64,000 bases of DNA, from NCBI GenBank assembly GCA_036927565.1, contig JAYESD010000002.1, forward strand, positions 225,329,605 through 225,393,604, read 5' to 3'. The number at the start of each line of letters is the position of its first letter. The stretch's first letter is position 1. The DNA is from Tuctoria greenei. Its lineage: Eukaryota > Streptophyta > Magnoliopsida > Poales > Poaceae. The position numbers and the translations under genes were made by a program. Shown piece after piece: positions 1 to 11,937 of this stretch. The notes beneath the pieces are model-generated. The model was not told where the DNA came from. It did not search any database and saw only the letters and a program-made list of their open reading frames with translations.

Positions 1-242
1 CATATCGTGTTATATAAAAGAGGATTATCAAGGGTCTAACTAAAACAACATTATTTGTATCCACCTAAGAATCCAATCTAGACAGACACGGAAGTGAGAG
101 GAAACACCCTAGAGCCTATCTCCAATGTTATCGATCGTCCCCGTATACCTCATAGTCGTCGAGCTACACTACAACGAAGGTACACACAACCGATGTATGA
201 TCAATCCTACATCATTAAGGTATGTTCTACTTATTGTGATTA
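1..242. other. Left-edge flank of Copia element F, unassigned
   Basis: This DNA lies outside the left LTR border of element F. One plus-strand frame stays open from about 80 to beyond 240, roughly 55 codons, directly after a TAG at about 77-79. I do not recognise the peptide. It could be host sequence or an older retroelement. The last five bases (238-242) would be the F target duplication, but the partner copy is outside the preserved part of F, so this cannot be confirmed. Confidence 0.3.
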
Positions 243-772
243 TGAAAGTAGCCTAGGGGGGTGAATAGGCAATATGACCTGAAATCACTTAATGAAATGA
301 GATTAAATCTCCGAGGCCGGACTAGTCCGATCAGGGCCGAACTAGTCCGCTCAGTACACAGGGAAAACCTAAAACCTTGATTTCTATAAGTTATCTGCGG
401 ATTTTAGTTTTACGAAAGATAGATACAATGTGTAGCAACCTAATACAACTTAGATTACCAAGGTAGAGCAAATTGGTTGCAAGATTTCAATGAAGAATAA
501 TATAAAGAACGATATGAAACCTAAAAGCAATTTTAGTGAATAGCAGAAAGTAAAGCAACAAGTGATACACGATGTATTTCGTGGTTCAGCCTCACAAAAA
601 AGTCTACATCCACGTTGAGAAGTCCAAAAAAAAAGGATCGGGTCTCACTTGACACTCTTCTCACCAAGTCACCATGAATGGTCGGCTTGGTTTCCACTAT
701 CTCAAGGTAATCACCAAGTTATTGGGGCTTCTCATAAGGTGAGGATCCCACATTGATACACAACAAGGAGCA
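243..772 (-). mobile_element. Copia element F: 3' LTR, distal (R/U5) part
   Basis: This is the end of a minus-strand LTR of the Opie/Ji-like (SIRE/Maximus) Copia type. The border reads TGAAAG at 243, followed by a run of G next to GAATAGGC, the mirror image of the poly-C/GCCTATTC end of the element D LTR. Two copies of the CGGACTAGTCCG-like palindrome lie at 325-350. The LTR is interrupted at 772 by element B and resumes at 20015. Together the two parts measure about 1667 bases, close to the 1.57-1.60 kb LTRs of D. No primer-binding site lies left of 243, so this is a 3' LTR. Confidence 0.75.
768..772. repeat. Target site duplication of element B, left copy
   Basis: GAGCA lies directly left of the B LTR. 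The identical GAGCA at 20010-20014 lies directly right of the other B LTR. Confidence 0.85.
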
Positions 773-2358
773 TATTTATATTTCCTACGCACTACTAACA
801 GTACATCCCTAGCAGTACTGCCAGAAATTCTTAAATGAACGTTCGCAAGCGCACGAAAACTATCGATGTAGAATTTCCCCTTTTAAGAGTATTCCCAAAG
901 GGTGTCATTTATATTTTCCCAAATGGAGGCTAGGTGGAAGCAAAACAGTCATCAAGTGGAGAGGCTAGGTTGATCTAGGTAGGGTTCTAGCAAGGATGGA
1001 TAAAAGGGTAACTGAGGTAGTGTGACACACACAAGAGCATCCTATCCTAAGGGGATAAATGAGGTAATAGAGGGACTAGGCTAAGATTTAAGTAGATACT
1101 CCTACTATGCTTCTAATGTACATATACATAGCATAAGTTAGTTACTAATGATTACATTAATTATGAATTCTCATGCTAAGTGGATTAACACATTGGGCAC
1201 GGGTGTGCCCCTAGCAACACTAGGCGACTCCCGCCAAGAGCCTGTGGCATAGCCGAACGTGGAGGATTACAAAGGGCAGATAGGGCTGTCACCCCCAACT
1301 GCCTACCTCTTCAATTCGTGGGTCTACGAGACATTCAACGCTACTCTCTATCCTAGCATCATGCTAGCATATTAAGTAATTATCTTAAGAGCCTAGGCAC
1401 AAGCCCTAAGGCAATGAACTAAATCATCGTTGAACCAATGTTAATTCATAGCATAAGTGATTCATGTTAATATAGTCATATCATAGCTAATTAGACTATA
1501 GTGGAGGTTTATAGTGATTATGATGATATGTTAAAAAGGGTATAACACAATCATAAATACTACTCCTACCACATACATGGAATCCACAATCAAACAAGAA
1601 ACACTTCATCCAAGTATATGAACAATAGAAGACTAAAGATATCATCTTTATTATGAATAAAGTCACAAATACAAATAGGAATATGGGATAGATACCTTTC
1701 CCCATTGGGAAGATACTCCTTCTACTCCTCTCCTACTTGGACTATGGACTAGAGACTCTCCTCTCTATATCCTATATTCTATAAACCTATGGAGAGTAGT
1801 GGATACAAAGAAAGAATACTCCAGTGGTGTGTGTTGAAGTGAGGGGAGGGGTCCTATTTATAGCTTGGAGAAGGGTCGTTTCCTGCCACCAAAAGTGTGC
1901 GAATCAGTCACCCATGACCTCTTCAAGACGGGAGGAGCCAACACGTGGTGTTTGATCGCATTTGGCGCCAAGACCTAGTCAGCCGACTAGGGGGGGGGGG
2001 GGGGTCGACCGACCTGGTCTTGGCCCCGTTGTGGTTTTGCTTCCTCCAGGTCTTTGCCAGGTGGGTCCTATTATTTTATATGGGTGCTACACCATTGGAT
2101 GGCCTCGAATACTTCTGTTTGTGGGTCATTTGATCCATGTGGTGCCACATGTCGTAGCTTGATTGGCTAAAATGATATTTTATAAGATCCATCCCCTTGT
2201 TTCACTTCATTTATGCATAGAATCCCTGCATGCACTACCTTCTCCAAGGACAAGTAGAAATAGGTTAAATATAAAGGTGATGTTTGCAAGAAATGACAAT
2301 TCCTTCACATAATTGAGTTATATTGACGGGTGAAATTGGTGTATAAGAACCATCAACA
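773..2358 (-). repeat. Element B 3' LTR (1586 bp)
   Basis: It pairs with 18416-20009. The inner border is ...CATCAACA followed by AACTCCCCCAAGCTT (polypurine tract on the minus strand). The outer terminus has decayed from TGTTGATATT to TATTTATATT. A minus-strand TATA box (TATAAATA) lies at about 1855-1862. A run of 15 G occurs at 1990-2004 where sister LTRs have about six. A decayed copy of the primer-site module lies inside the LTR near 795-835. Confidence 0.85.
1496..1705 (-). other. Conserved small ORF in the LTR leader (element B copy)
   Basis: A 69-codon open frame lies downstream of the LTR TATA box. It starts just after a GGAAAGGTAT segment and has a hydrophobic N-terminal stretch (FLFVFVTL, then IIK and SLV), followed by a KCFLFDCG...HVCGR block. 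The same peptide with many substitutions is readable in both LTRs of element C (24838-25035, 51529-51726). In the other B LTR it is frameshifted. The region also contains an AATAAA polyadenylation-like signal, so the conservation may reflect RNA processing rather than protein. Confidence 0.35.
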
Positions 2359-3674
2359 AACTCCCCCAAGCTTATCCTTTGCTCGTCCCGAGCAAAGTTA
2401 AGACTTTAGGTTGATGATCAGGAGTTGCTACTATGTTTTATTTTTCAAAAGTACCATGTGCACAACAAAATACTCTACCTATTATTGCAAAAAATGGCAC
2501 AGTACTTCACCCATCTTAAGTTATTATGGGTCTTATGCCATCTCCTATTCATGGCAAATGGAGCACACATACCCTAGAAATCAAGTTCCACTCAAATTCC
2601 GGAGAGTTCAATTTAGGTTTTAAGTGCCTCAATTTGATTCTCTCAAGTCTCTCCTTTTTGTGTAGTGGAAATATATCCTCACCAAGGCATTTTGCCTAAA
2701 TTCATCCTACATCTATATAAGGCTTGTATGTGGAGCTTGGTAGGGACTATATTAGGCATATTTGCAACACATAATATTACTAAGTCAAAAGAGCAAGCCT
2801 TAGGAGAAATCTATTCAAAACAATTTGATTCAAGACTTGTGCATGTGTGATTGAATGGGGTGGATGTGGATCTTGAGATGACTCCTTTTTGGGTGGACTC
2901 TCTTATTTTTGCAGGGATGAAACATGGTTATTTTTTCTTCTTTCCTTTTTTTTTCTCATGCTTATGATGTAAGCATGCATTTTCTTTTTCTTTTTCTTGT
3001 AGCCATGTCTTCTACTCCCTTTTTATGTAATGAATTTTGGAGAGAGTACTAAGCATGAATGATATGGAGTTTCTCTTTTTATTGTGGAATGGTATGATGG
3101 AAATTTTCTTACTTCTAGTGTAGAAGTATAGCATGTGCAAGTGAAGTCTTGAATTCAAAAAGTAACGAAAGAAATCTCACATAGGTCTATACTAGTTTGA
3201 CAAAGCTCAATGTGAAGACAAATAGCATATGCATAAGGTCTATTAGTATAATGTATCATATGGCTTTGGTGGGTATTTCCAATCAAATGTGGATAACTTA
3301 AATCTTTTTAAAATTTCTCTGAAAATCTAAGTTTCACTATCAAACTAAGAACAACAGCCTTATCACTATATCATATCTCACAACAACTTAGAATGGATTA
3401 AGCTTTTGCTACCCACAATTTCCAAATCAAGGCAAAATCAATTTTAGCCAATGAGAGCAATATGTTGGAGAGTAGTAAGTTGTAAATTAGGGACTTAGGA
3501 AAATTAAAATAGAGCAACTATTCATCATTTCATCTATGTGAATTCCAAGTCATTCTTACCGCACATCTTTTATTTTATTTGAAAATAAAATCTATCCTAT
3601 TTTATTTTTTTACATGCAAGGTGGATGATGGGTAAGTGGAAAATAAATATGCAAAGGGGTTGATACAATTTAGC
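2359..3674 (-). other. Element B 3' non-coding region and polypurine tract
   Basis: No coding frame of note. The minus-strand polypurine tract (AAGCTTGGGGGAGTT) abuts the LTR at 2359-2373. A second purine block with the same AAGCTTGGGGGAG core is at about 3690-3702, at the end of the second ORF. The segment is homologous to 49490-50860 of element C. Confidence 0.7.
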
Positions 3675-4535
3675 TCAAGTGGGGGTCCTCCCCCAAGCTT
3701 GTTCTTCACTCACCTCCGTGTCGAGGTTGAAAAGTTGATGACGGAAGTATGCCGCAAGATCGGCATGTTGTTGTTGTAGCATGGAGTTGAAGTTGGTGAA
3801 TTGAGCATCCATGTGTTGTTGCCAGTCTTGGGTACCTTGGGCATGCCCTTGGAGAGTGTTGTAGATGTCACCCGTCCTTGATTCAAGCTCCTCCATATGT
3901 CTAGAGAGGTCCGTCATTCCTTGGTTGTAGTCATGTTGACTTCTAACCGAAGTGGAGTGACATCTTCTCATAGATGTTGGAGGCAAGCGGCTAGAGCTTG
4001 AAGTGGATAGGGGTGTTTCCCATGTAGAACCTGGCCATCCATGCCAAGACGAACCTTCAGTATCATACGGAGGAGGTTGAGTCCATCCGGTGCATCAACC
4101 GCTCTTCCTCTTCGTACTCATGGACCGTGGAGGTTGTCAGGTGCATGGCTGCTCTCCTTGTACGCCTTCTAGTCACCCTACCAGAGACATTACTTCTTCC
4201 GGCTTCCTCAATGGGAAGTAGGTCAATGGTTAGCCTCCAACATTTGTACAAATGATAATTTGAGTTAGGTAACCAAATTTCATTGACAAAGCTGGGATAA
4301 TAAAATATCAAAGAGCTATCTTGATCATGCTTAATGGTATGTACTTGAACTAAATATTCTTCATCAATTAATTTTCTTTCATGTTCAACATACTAAAATG
4401 AAGAATATTCTAGTGCTCCTACCCTAGTAGCAATACGAGTAATCAATGAAGTACATTCAATTGTGCCTACCCTTGGGAAGTAATATAACCATTGTGTCAT
4501 CGTTGCAATAACTAGAGCAACTTTTATCTTTTTAA
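3675..4535 (-). pseudogene. Element B second ORF (ATHILA-ORF1-like), C-terminal part
   Basis: This is the C-terminal part of the second Athila-like protein, separated from its N-terminal part (14809-15514) by the Copia A insertion. Readable blocks are a KIKVA...MTQWL segment with IECTSLITRIA and GALEYSSF (4393-4530), a segment with LPNSNYHLYKC and RRLTIDLLP followed by an arginine-rich stretch (4063-4311), and a glutamine-rich, probably coiled-coil tail with GTQDWQQHMDAQFTNF and LAAYFRHQ (3675-3986). The blocks lie in different frames, so the gene is broken. Homologous residues continue across the E insertion in element C (49013-49489). In the family this protein sits where env would be, but its function is unknown. 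Confidence 0.7.
4531..4535. repeat. Target site duplication of Copia A, left copy
   Basis: TTTAA precedes the TGTAAG start of the A LTR. The same TTTAA follows the right LTR at 14809-14813. Confidence 0.9.
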
Positions 4536-6406
4536 TGTAAGACCTATGTGTGCTGAATACATTGGCTTGTAGTGAATACACTTGCTTTGATGATAAAAGT
4601 TTTGAATATCACCAAAACACCTTTTTATCAAGGTCCGACTCTAGCTCTGAGCTACAGCAAGGTCCGACGGTAGGTCCGACTTGGTTTGGGTAGCTCCGGT
4701 TACGTTCGATGCTAGGTCCGACTAGCTTTGGTCAGCTCCGGTGAAGTTTTGTCCTTAGCTCTGGCATGTTTTTGATAGCTCCGCCATGTTTTTGCTAAGC
4801 TTCGAGTTGATTTTTCTAGCTCCAGCTTTTGGGATTACTTGTTCCGACTAGTTCTGGTTAGCTCCGGCTCTAGGTCCTGCTAGTTTTGTAAGCTCCGGCG
4901 GGAGCTTGGTTGTACTAGTTTTGGTAAGCTCCGACGCTAGGTTCTACTAGCTTTTGTTAGCTCCGGCTCAAGGTCATGGTTGCTCTGGCAAGGTCCGGAA
5001 CTTGACCGTAGTGCTTCTACTTTTCATTTGCAATGTTTCGTACTTGCTTTACATTGTTGGAAAGATTGCTTAATATTCATTTTCTAAGTTTTTGGTGCGT
5101 TTTGGTTGATATGAATGATACCGTGTTACTGTGGTTTTGCAACATGCTTATGTGAGGTTCTCACGTAGGGTGTTGTGTTCGGAACTAACTTGAGTCAAGT
5201 CGAGGACTTGAGCTCGTATGGATTGGTTGTTTATTCATGTGCAGGTGTTTCTTGAGTTCAAGACATGGCTGGTGACGGGATCCATTGGACTAGTCTCAGG
5301 GAGGAGATGAGGTTCCAACAACCAAATTCAGGAGGAATTGTGGTTGAGCTGATCAGGAGGTTGCGCAGCATGATTGAATCAAGAACAATGCATATGAAGG
5401 TATCCTGGACGTCATTGGAAGAGGTTTGCACATGTGCAAGTAGTGCATGGACGTGTATACATGGTTCCGAGACGTGATGAAGAGATGTGGACGTAAAGAG
5501 TTGGTCCGAAAGGTCCAACCGACTAGGTTATGGACTCAGGCTGCGGCTGAGTCGGGTTTGACTCAAATATGGAAAGATTTGAGTTGGTTATGATAGGATT
5601 TCGTGTGGGTAACGAATTTGAGTTGTTTAGGAATGTGGGATACGTTCCTAAAGTGTTTGGAAGTCTTAATATTGCTTCTATTTGCGTATAGAAGAATCCT
5701 AAGCAGTTATGGAAAGTTACGATTCGTGAACATAGTAGGATTATGTTCCTGATTTGAGTTGAGTTGGCTTTCGAGCTGGTTATATAAGCAAGGGAGCCTA
5801 GAGCTCGTGGGGTACGACTTTGGGGGCTGTTCCTATTGTGTTCTATTGAATAAAATTCGTAGTTTGAAGGAACTTTTGTGCCTTGTTCGTCCGACTTGTT
5901 CTAGACAAGTTTTACTCGTCAAGTTTCTGGACAGCACTACCTTTCATCGGTGATTTTATCATAACTCGAGTTTTACAGATCCAATTGACGTGATTCTTTT
6001 TGGTTTGTCTTCACAACTTGATTGTCTATCATATGTAAGAATTTCACGGTCATTGGATTTTTGGTCTATGATCTACACGAGTTTCTTTGCAACGTTCCAG
6101 AACTGTTTTTTTTTCTCGGGTAGGGCAGATTGACCATTGTTTGATCTTTTGATCATAACTTGAGTTTTTCTCGATGGATTTGAGTGATTATTCTTGTGTT
6201 GTCTTCGTGACTTAATTATATCTGATATCTATCACTTTTGTCATGGTGAAACACGTTTAGATTAGTCTCACACACAATTTCTTTAACAGATTGTTTTTCT
6301 GCCGAAAGGGTTTGGGGTTTAATTATTTCCGCTGCGTAAGATTTTTAAATATACCATTCACCCCCCCCCCCCTTTGGTAGCTTTTCACGTGCTCTTCGAT
6401 CCTACA
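4536..6406 (+). repeat. Copia A 5' LTR (1871 bp)
   Basis: Borders are TGTAAG...CCTACA. The U3 part (4630-5000) is full of short, irregularly spaced GGTCCGAC, AGCTCCGG and AGCTCCGAC words. A TATA box (TATATAAG) is at about 5781. The 3' end carries a poly-C run (6359-6372), as in the D and F LTRs. It pairs with 12947-14808. Confidence 0.92.
5781..5788 (+). promoter_or_regulatory. Copia A LTR TATA box
   Basis: TATATAAG lies in the 5' LTR about 690 bases upstream of gag, and the same box occurs in the 3' LTR at about 14192. Assigned by position and sequence only. Confidence 0.55.
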
Positions 6407-6408
6407 AT

Positions 6409-6420
6409 TGGTATCTGAGC
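6409..6420 (+). other. Copia A primer-binding site (initiator tRNA-Met type)
   Basis: TGGTATCTGAGC begins two bases after the LTR. It differs at one position from TGGTATCAGAGC, the usual plant tRNA-iMet complement seen intact in element D. Confidence 0.8.
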
Positions 6421-6468
6421 CACGTTGCTCAAATCTTTGTGATTTGCACGTGTTTTTGACTAATCATC

Positions 6469-8758
6469 ATGGAGAAGTACTCCGCCAAACCTTGTGTGTT
6501 CGCTGGTATTGATTTTCAGGTTTGGAAGGCACGCATGGAGGCTTTCATTCAGGGACAAGGCTTTGCAATATGGGAGAAGGTATACAAGCCTTACGAAGTG
6601 CCATCAAACGATCAAGTTACGGCTACAAATCTGAGAGATGTCGACAACAACAACAAGGCTCGAAACTTGATCATACAAGGATTAATACAAAGCGACTTCG
6701 ACCGTGTTGCACACCTCCGATCTGCATACGATGTGTGGAAAGCACTTTGTGACTACCACGAAGGATCCAACACGATCAAAGAGGTAAGGCAATACATGTT
6801 CAAGAAAGAATACATGCGCTTCGAGATGCAACCCGGTGAGTCTATTGATGACCTTTTTGCTCGCTTTAATAAGATTCTCAGCAACTTGCATAGTGTCAAT
6901 GTTAATTTTTCAGATGCTGAAAATTCTAGGCAATTGCTAAGTGCATTAGATATGTCAATTTGGGAGATGAAAGTCACATCTATTCGTGAATCTACTGTCA
7001 TGAGTTCACTTACTTTAGATGTGCTATATTCCAAGTTAAAAACTCATGAAATTGACATAATCTCATGTAAGAGCCCAATAAGTCTATTGCATTTGTTTCA
7101 CAACGTGATATGTCTAGCTCCGGCCAATCATCATCTTGCAATACTCTTGCTGTGTTGTCCTCACTAACCGTGGAGCAGATCAAAGAATTTCCTGAAGAGG
7201 AGTTGGCACTCATCTCTACTAGATTCTCAAAAGCATTGCAAAATGTGAGAACTAGAAGGAGAGGAAGCTCCGGACCTCAACGCTGTTTTGAATGTGGTAA
7301 AACAGGACACTTTCGTACAGAATGCCCTAACCTTTCAGGTCCGACCACCCAGGAAGAAAAACAAAGCAAGGTTCGGACCTCCTCTGGAAATTTCAACAAC
7401 AAGAAGAAAGGTACCATAGCACGCAAGATGATCAACAGTTTCATCACCGCGCTTCAAGAGTTCAGTTCAAGCGACGTGGACATTGGAAGTGATGAAGATG
7501 AAGATGATTTGGCAAACTTGTGCTTCATGGCGGGCAAGTCAAGAACAAGTATGGAGGAGGCAGAACACAACTGCGACAATGAAGAGGTATGTCCTACTTG
7601 CGAAGAAATGTGTGATGCTATTTCTTGTGCCACTATTATTGTTAAGAAAAAGGACAAAAAGCTTAGGGCTAGTACTACTAAAATTAAATCACTAGAATCT
7701 GAAATCAACCGTTTAAAAACTTTGATTCATAGTGATGATGCATGTTCCTCATGTGATTTAATATATGAACAATTGTCCTCCTTAAGAAGTGTGCACACCT
7801 CCACACTTGATAAACTTGAGTTAGAAATTGAAAAGAACAAAGAGCTTGCTGCACTTAATGATAAAAACTTGAAAGATGCTAGCTGTTCTACAATTGATTT
7901 GCATTGTTCTACTTGTGATGATCTTGATAAGAAACTACAGGATGCTATGAATGAAATTTCTATATTGAACAATGCTTTACGTTCTCATGAAGTTAAATTT
8001 TGTTCAAATTGCAAACTAAAAGGAAAAACTTCATGTAAAAATTGCCTTGATCTGTCCAATAAACTTGATGACATGCATAGGACATTAGATCGGTTTTGTA
8101 ATGGGAATAAGAACCTAAACTTACTGTTGAATTCTTCCAAGTCTTGCAATGATAAAACTTGTTTAGGTTTTGATTCTCATGCTCATGCTAAGGCACATCC
8201 ACCTAAAATTGTAAAGTCATTAGAAAGTGGTTTGATTCAAACAGTTCCTAAACAAAAAGGAGTGGTTTTCAAATCTGCAGGAGTGTTGCCTCATTCGGTT
8301 TCAAATAAAAATATTGCTTGCTCATCTAGACATGAACACAAAGTTAAATTTCATTGTACCTTCTGTGGTAGAGATGGTCATGTCATAGATTTTTGTTATA
8401 GACTAGCTAAACAACAGAAAAGGGAAAGAATGGTTGCTAGATCTCATAACTTTCATGCAAAATTTGCTACACACATTGAACCGAATGTACAACCTGCTGT
8501 TTTGAGTCAAAAATATTCAAAGTTTACCTCCGAACCTTTTGTTTTTGCCTCCGGAGCTACTATTTTTGTGCTACACAAGTAACACCTTATAGGTCAGTAG
8601 TTAAGAATAAAAAATCTCAAACTTTGACTCATAAACCTGCTGTTTTGTCTCAGCTTTCGCGTGTTTTTCCTACTGCACGTCGCGTGACTCAGTACTGGAT
8701 CTCTAAATGCCTTTTGACTAACTCCAGTATTGAGTCATCAACGTATTGTGCTTCTATG
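6469..8758 (+). pseudogene. Copia A gag polyprotein (frameshifted)
   Basis: The nucleocapsid/capsid precursor packages element RNA into cytoplasmic particles. Translation from ATG 6469 gives the copia-type gag domain (FQVWKARMEAF near residue 20, then a UBN2-like helical region with DVWKALCDYHEGS and MRFEMQPGESIDDLF). A one-base frame change at about 7075 moves the reading from frame 1 to frame 3. This frame then holds a CCHC knuckle (CFECGKTGHFRTEC, about 7291), long cysteine-rich coiled-coil segments and a second knuckle (FHCTFCGRDGHVIDFCY, about 8350). A further shift near 8570 moves the reading into the pol frame, which stays open until TAG 8759-8761. The gag is unusually long (about 760 codons). 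Several LTR-like GGTCCGAC/AGCTCCGG words occur inside the coding DNA. Confidence 0.8.
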
Positions 8759-8761
8759 TAG

Positions 8762-11700
8762 GTTACACGTTTGAGGAAGGAGAATATTTGGATTGTGGAT
8801 TCAGGTTGCTCATGTCACATGACCGGTAACAAAGATTAGTTCTCCTCCCTCTCTTTTGTGTCACGTGTAGAGAATGTTAATTTTGCCGATAATTCTTCAA
8901 CTCCTATAATTGCTAAGGGTTCGGTTAGAGTAAATGATCACTACACTTTGAAGGATGTGGCACTTGTCAAAAATTTGAAATACAACTTGCTTTCTGTTTC
9001 ACAATTGCTAGATGAAAATCTAGAAATCATTTTCAATAAAAATTGCTGCAAAGTTGTAGGTTCAAATAGTGAACTTATTTTTAACATGTCTCGGTTTGGA
9101 AAAGTTTTTAAAGATGATTTTGATATGTCTTCCTCTAAGCATAGGTGTCTAGTTGCTAATGATTCAAAGGACTTATATTTTTGGCATCGTAGACTTGGTC
9201 ACGTAGGCTTTGATCACCTAACGCGTGTTAGTGCTCTTGATTGCATACGTGGGCTGCCTAAGCTTAATGGGGACAAAGAAATTGTGTGCTCTTCTTGTAG
9301 ACATGCTAAGATAGTTGCAGGTTCACATACTCCTCTCACAATGATCATGACAACTGAACCATGTCAACTTTTGCATCTTGACACCGTAGGAGCTTCACGT
9401 GTTCAATCCTTCGGAGATAAATGGTATGTTCTTGTTATTGTTGATGATTATTCTAGATACTCTTGGTTTTACTTTATGGCGTCTAAGAATGAAGTTTTTA
9501 GTCACTTTAGAACTTTATTTCTTAGATTATCAATTGATCACCCAGGATCATTAAAAGCAATTAGAAGTGATAATGGAACTGAATTTGAAAATCAATCTTT
9601 TGATCACTTTTGTGCTGAAAATAGAAAAGATCATCAATTCTCTTCACTATATGTACCTCAACAAAACGGTGTTGTAGAAAGAAAGAACAGAACCTTAGTT
9701 GAGATGGCTAGGACTATGCTTGATGAATATCAAACTCCTAGGAAATTTTGGGTTGATGCATTAGCAACCGCTTGTTATGTCTCAAATCGTGTTTTCTTGC
9801 GTGCTAAGCTAGGTAAAACACCATATGAGCTCCGGTTTGGACATAGGCCTAGTGTTACACACTTTTGGGTCTTTGGTTGCAAATGCTTTGTTAAGAAACA
9901 TGGTAATCTTGATAAATTTGAACCTAGATCCTTTGATGGCATGTTTCTTGGTTATCCATCTCATACTAGAGGCTACCGTGTGCTTTTAATTGACACTAAC
10001 AAAATTGTGGAGACTTGTGAAGTGTCTTTTGATGAAGCTAGCCCAGGTACTAGCTCCGGTGTTGTAGGACCAGATCCGTGTCCTCAGGGGGAGGGTATTT
10101 TCAAAGAGGAAGAAGAGCCGGTGATACTGCCTGGTAGTTCCGAAGTTGACACGTGTCCAGCTCCGGACATTGAACAAGGTCCGGCTATCACCTATGTTGG
10201 TCCTGATCGTCCACAAGTCACAAGCTCATCAATCTACGATGAACCTAATGAAGAAGAAGCTTGTGAGACATATGTTCCCCTACGTTTTTACAAAGATCAT
10301 CCCCCACAACAGATGATTGGAAGCTTGCACGAACGAGTCACACGGTCCGGGTTTTGCGATCCAAACTCTCATGCTCATTCTGCTTTTGTTGCTTCTCTTG
10401 AACCCAAATATATATCACACACACTCACTAATGAATCATGGATTATTGCCATGCAAGAAGAGTTAGAAAATTTTGAAAGAAATAATGTTTGGAAACTTGT
10501 ACCTCCACCTCAAGGTCACACTTTAATTGGAACTAAATGGGTATTTAAAAAAAATAAACAAAATGAGGATTGGGTTGTGGTTAGGAATAATGCGAGGTTG
10601 GTTTCTCAAGGTTTCACTCAAGTTGAAGGTCTAGATTTTGATGAAACTTTTGCTCTTGTCGCTAGATTAGAAGCCATAAGAATTTTGTTAGCTTTTGCGG
10701 CATCTAAAGGTTTTAAGCTATATCAAATGGATGTTAAAAGTGCTTTTCTTAATGGCTACATAGATGAGGAGGTTTATGTCAAACAACCACCGGGTTTTGA
10801 AAATCCAGATTTTCCTAATCATGTGTACAAACTGTCCAAAGCCTTATACGGTCTCAAACAAGCCCCTAGAGCATGGTATGATAGGTTAAAAACATTCTTA
10901 CTTGAAAAGGGGTTTACCATGGGCAAGGTTGATAAAACTCTTTTCGTGCTTAAGCATGGCAATGACTCATTATTCGTTCAAGTGTATGTGGATGATATTA
11001 TCTTTGGTTGTGCTTCTCATGATCTTGTGTCCAAGTTTTCAGCAATAATGAGTTCCGAATTTGAAATGAGTATGATGGGTGAACTCACTTACTTTTTGGG
11101 GCTGCAAATCAAGCAAACTAAGGAGGGTACCTTTGTGCATCAAACGAAGTATACCAAATACCTCTTAAGGCGCTTCAACATGGACAAAAGCAAGCCTCTT
11201 CGGACACCAATGGGAACAGCAACAACACTTGAACTTGATGAAGATGGTGAATCTGTGAATCAAAAAGAATATAGAAGCATGATCGGATCACTTTTGTACC
11301 TCACAGCATCAAGACCGGACATACAATTCAGCGTATGTCTTTGTGCACGGTTTCAAGATTCCCCACGTGTTTCATATCGTCAAGCCGTCAAAAGGATTCT
11401 CAGGTACTTACATGGAACCCAAGAATTTGGCATTTTTCTTCCTTCTTCCTCAACCATTACTTTGAAAGCTTTTTCGGATGCTGATTTTGGGGGTTGTAGG
11501 ATTGATAGGAAAAGTACTTCTGGTGCTTGTCTTTTTCTTGGTAATTCTCTTGTTGCTTGGTCCTCTAGAAAACAAAATGCAGTTGCACAATCCACAGCCG
11601 AATCTGAATATGTAGCTGCTGCTACTGCTTGCTCACAAATTCTTTGGATTGTTCAAACACTTAAGGACTATGGGTTGATCTAGATAGTGTTCCACTATTT

Positions 11701-11937
11701 TGTGATAACACTAGTGCTATTTGCATTGCCAAAAACCCCGTGCAACATTCTAGAACTAAGCACATTGATATTAGGTATCACTTTCTCTGTGATAATGTTG
11801 AAAAAGGAAACATTGTGCTTCACCATGTAGATATCGAACATCAATTGGCTGACATTTTTTCAAAACCTTTGGATTTCACTCGTTTTTGTTTCATTCGTAG
11901 TGAAATAGGGGTTATGCATCCTCATGGCTTAAATTGA
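8762..11937 (+). pseudogene. Copia A pol polyprotein: protease, integrase, RT, RNase H (broken)
   Basis: This region encodes the enzymes for polyprotein processing, integration and reverse transcription. Protease: VDSGCSCHMTG at about 8800. A TAG at 8837-8839 interrupts it where tryptophan would be expected. Integrase: the HHCC region starts at WHRRLGHVGF (9181) and ends in CSSCRHAK; the catalytic DD-E region has VDDYSRYSW, SDNGTEFE and PQQNGVVERKNR. Reverse transcriptase: QMDVKSAFLNG and the catalytic YVDD at 10985-10996. RNase H: FSDADFGGCRIDRKSTSG and STAESEYVAA. A one-base shift at about 11675 separates the final block with HSRTKHIDIRYHF and LADIFSKPLD (11740-11937). The reading is otherwise long and open, so the element is recent but dead. 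Confidence 0.88.

Noticed and set aside
1..242. Possible host exon from an open plus-strand frame
   Set aside because: Only about 55 codons after a stop, no recognised domain, no splice sites that could be defended; left as unassigned flank.
6359..6372. Poly-C run as an assembly gap or sequencing error
   Set aside because: Poly-C of variable length is found at the same place in the A, D and F LTR ends, so it is a family feature; exact lengths may still be unreliable.
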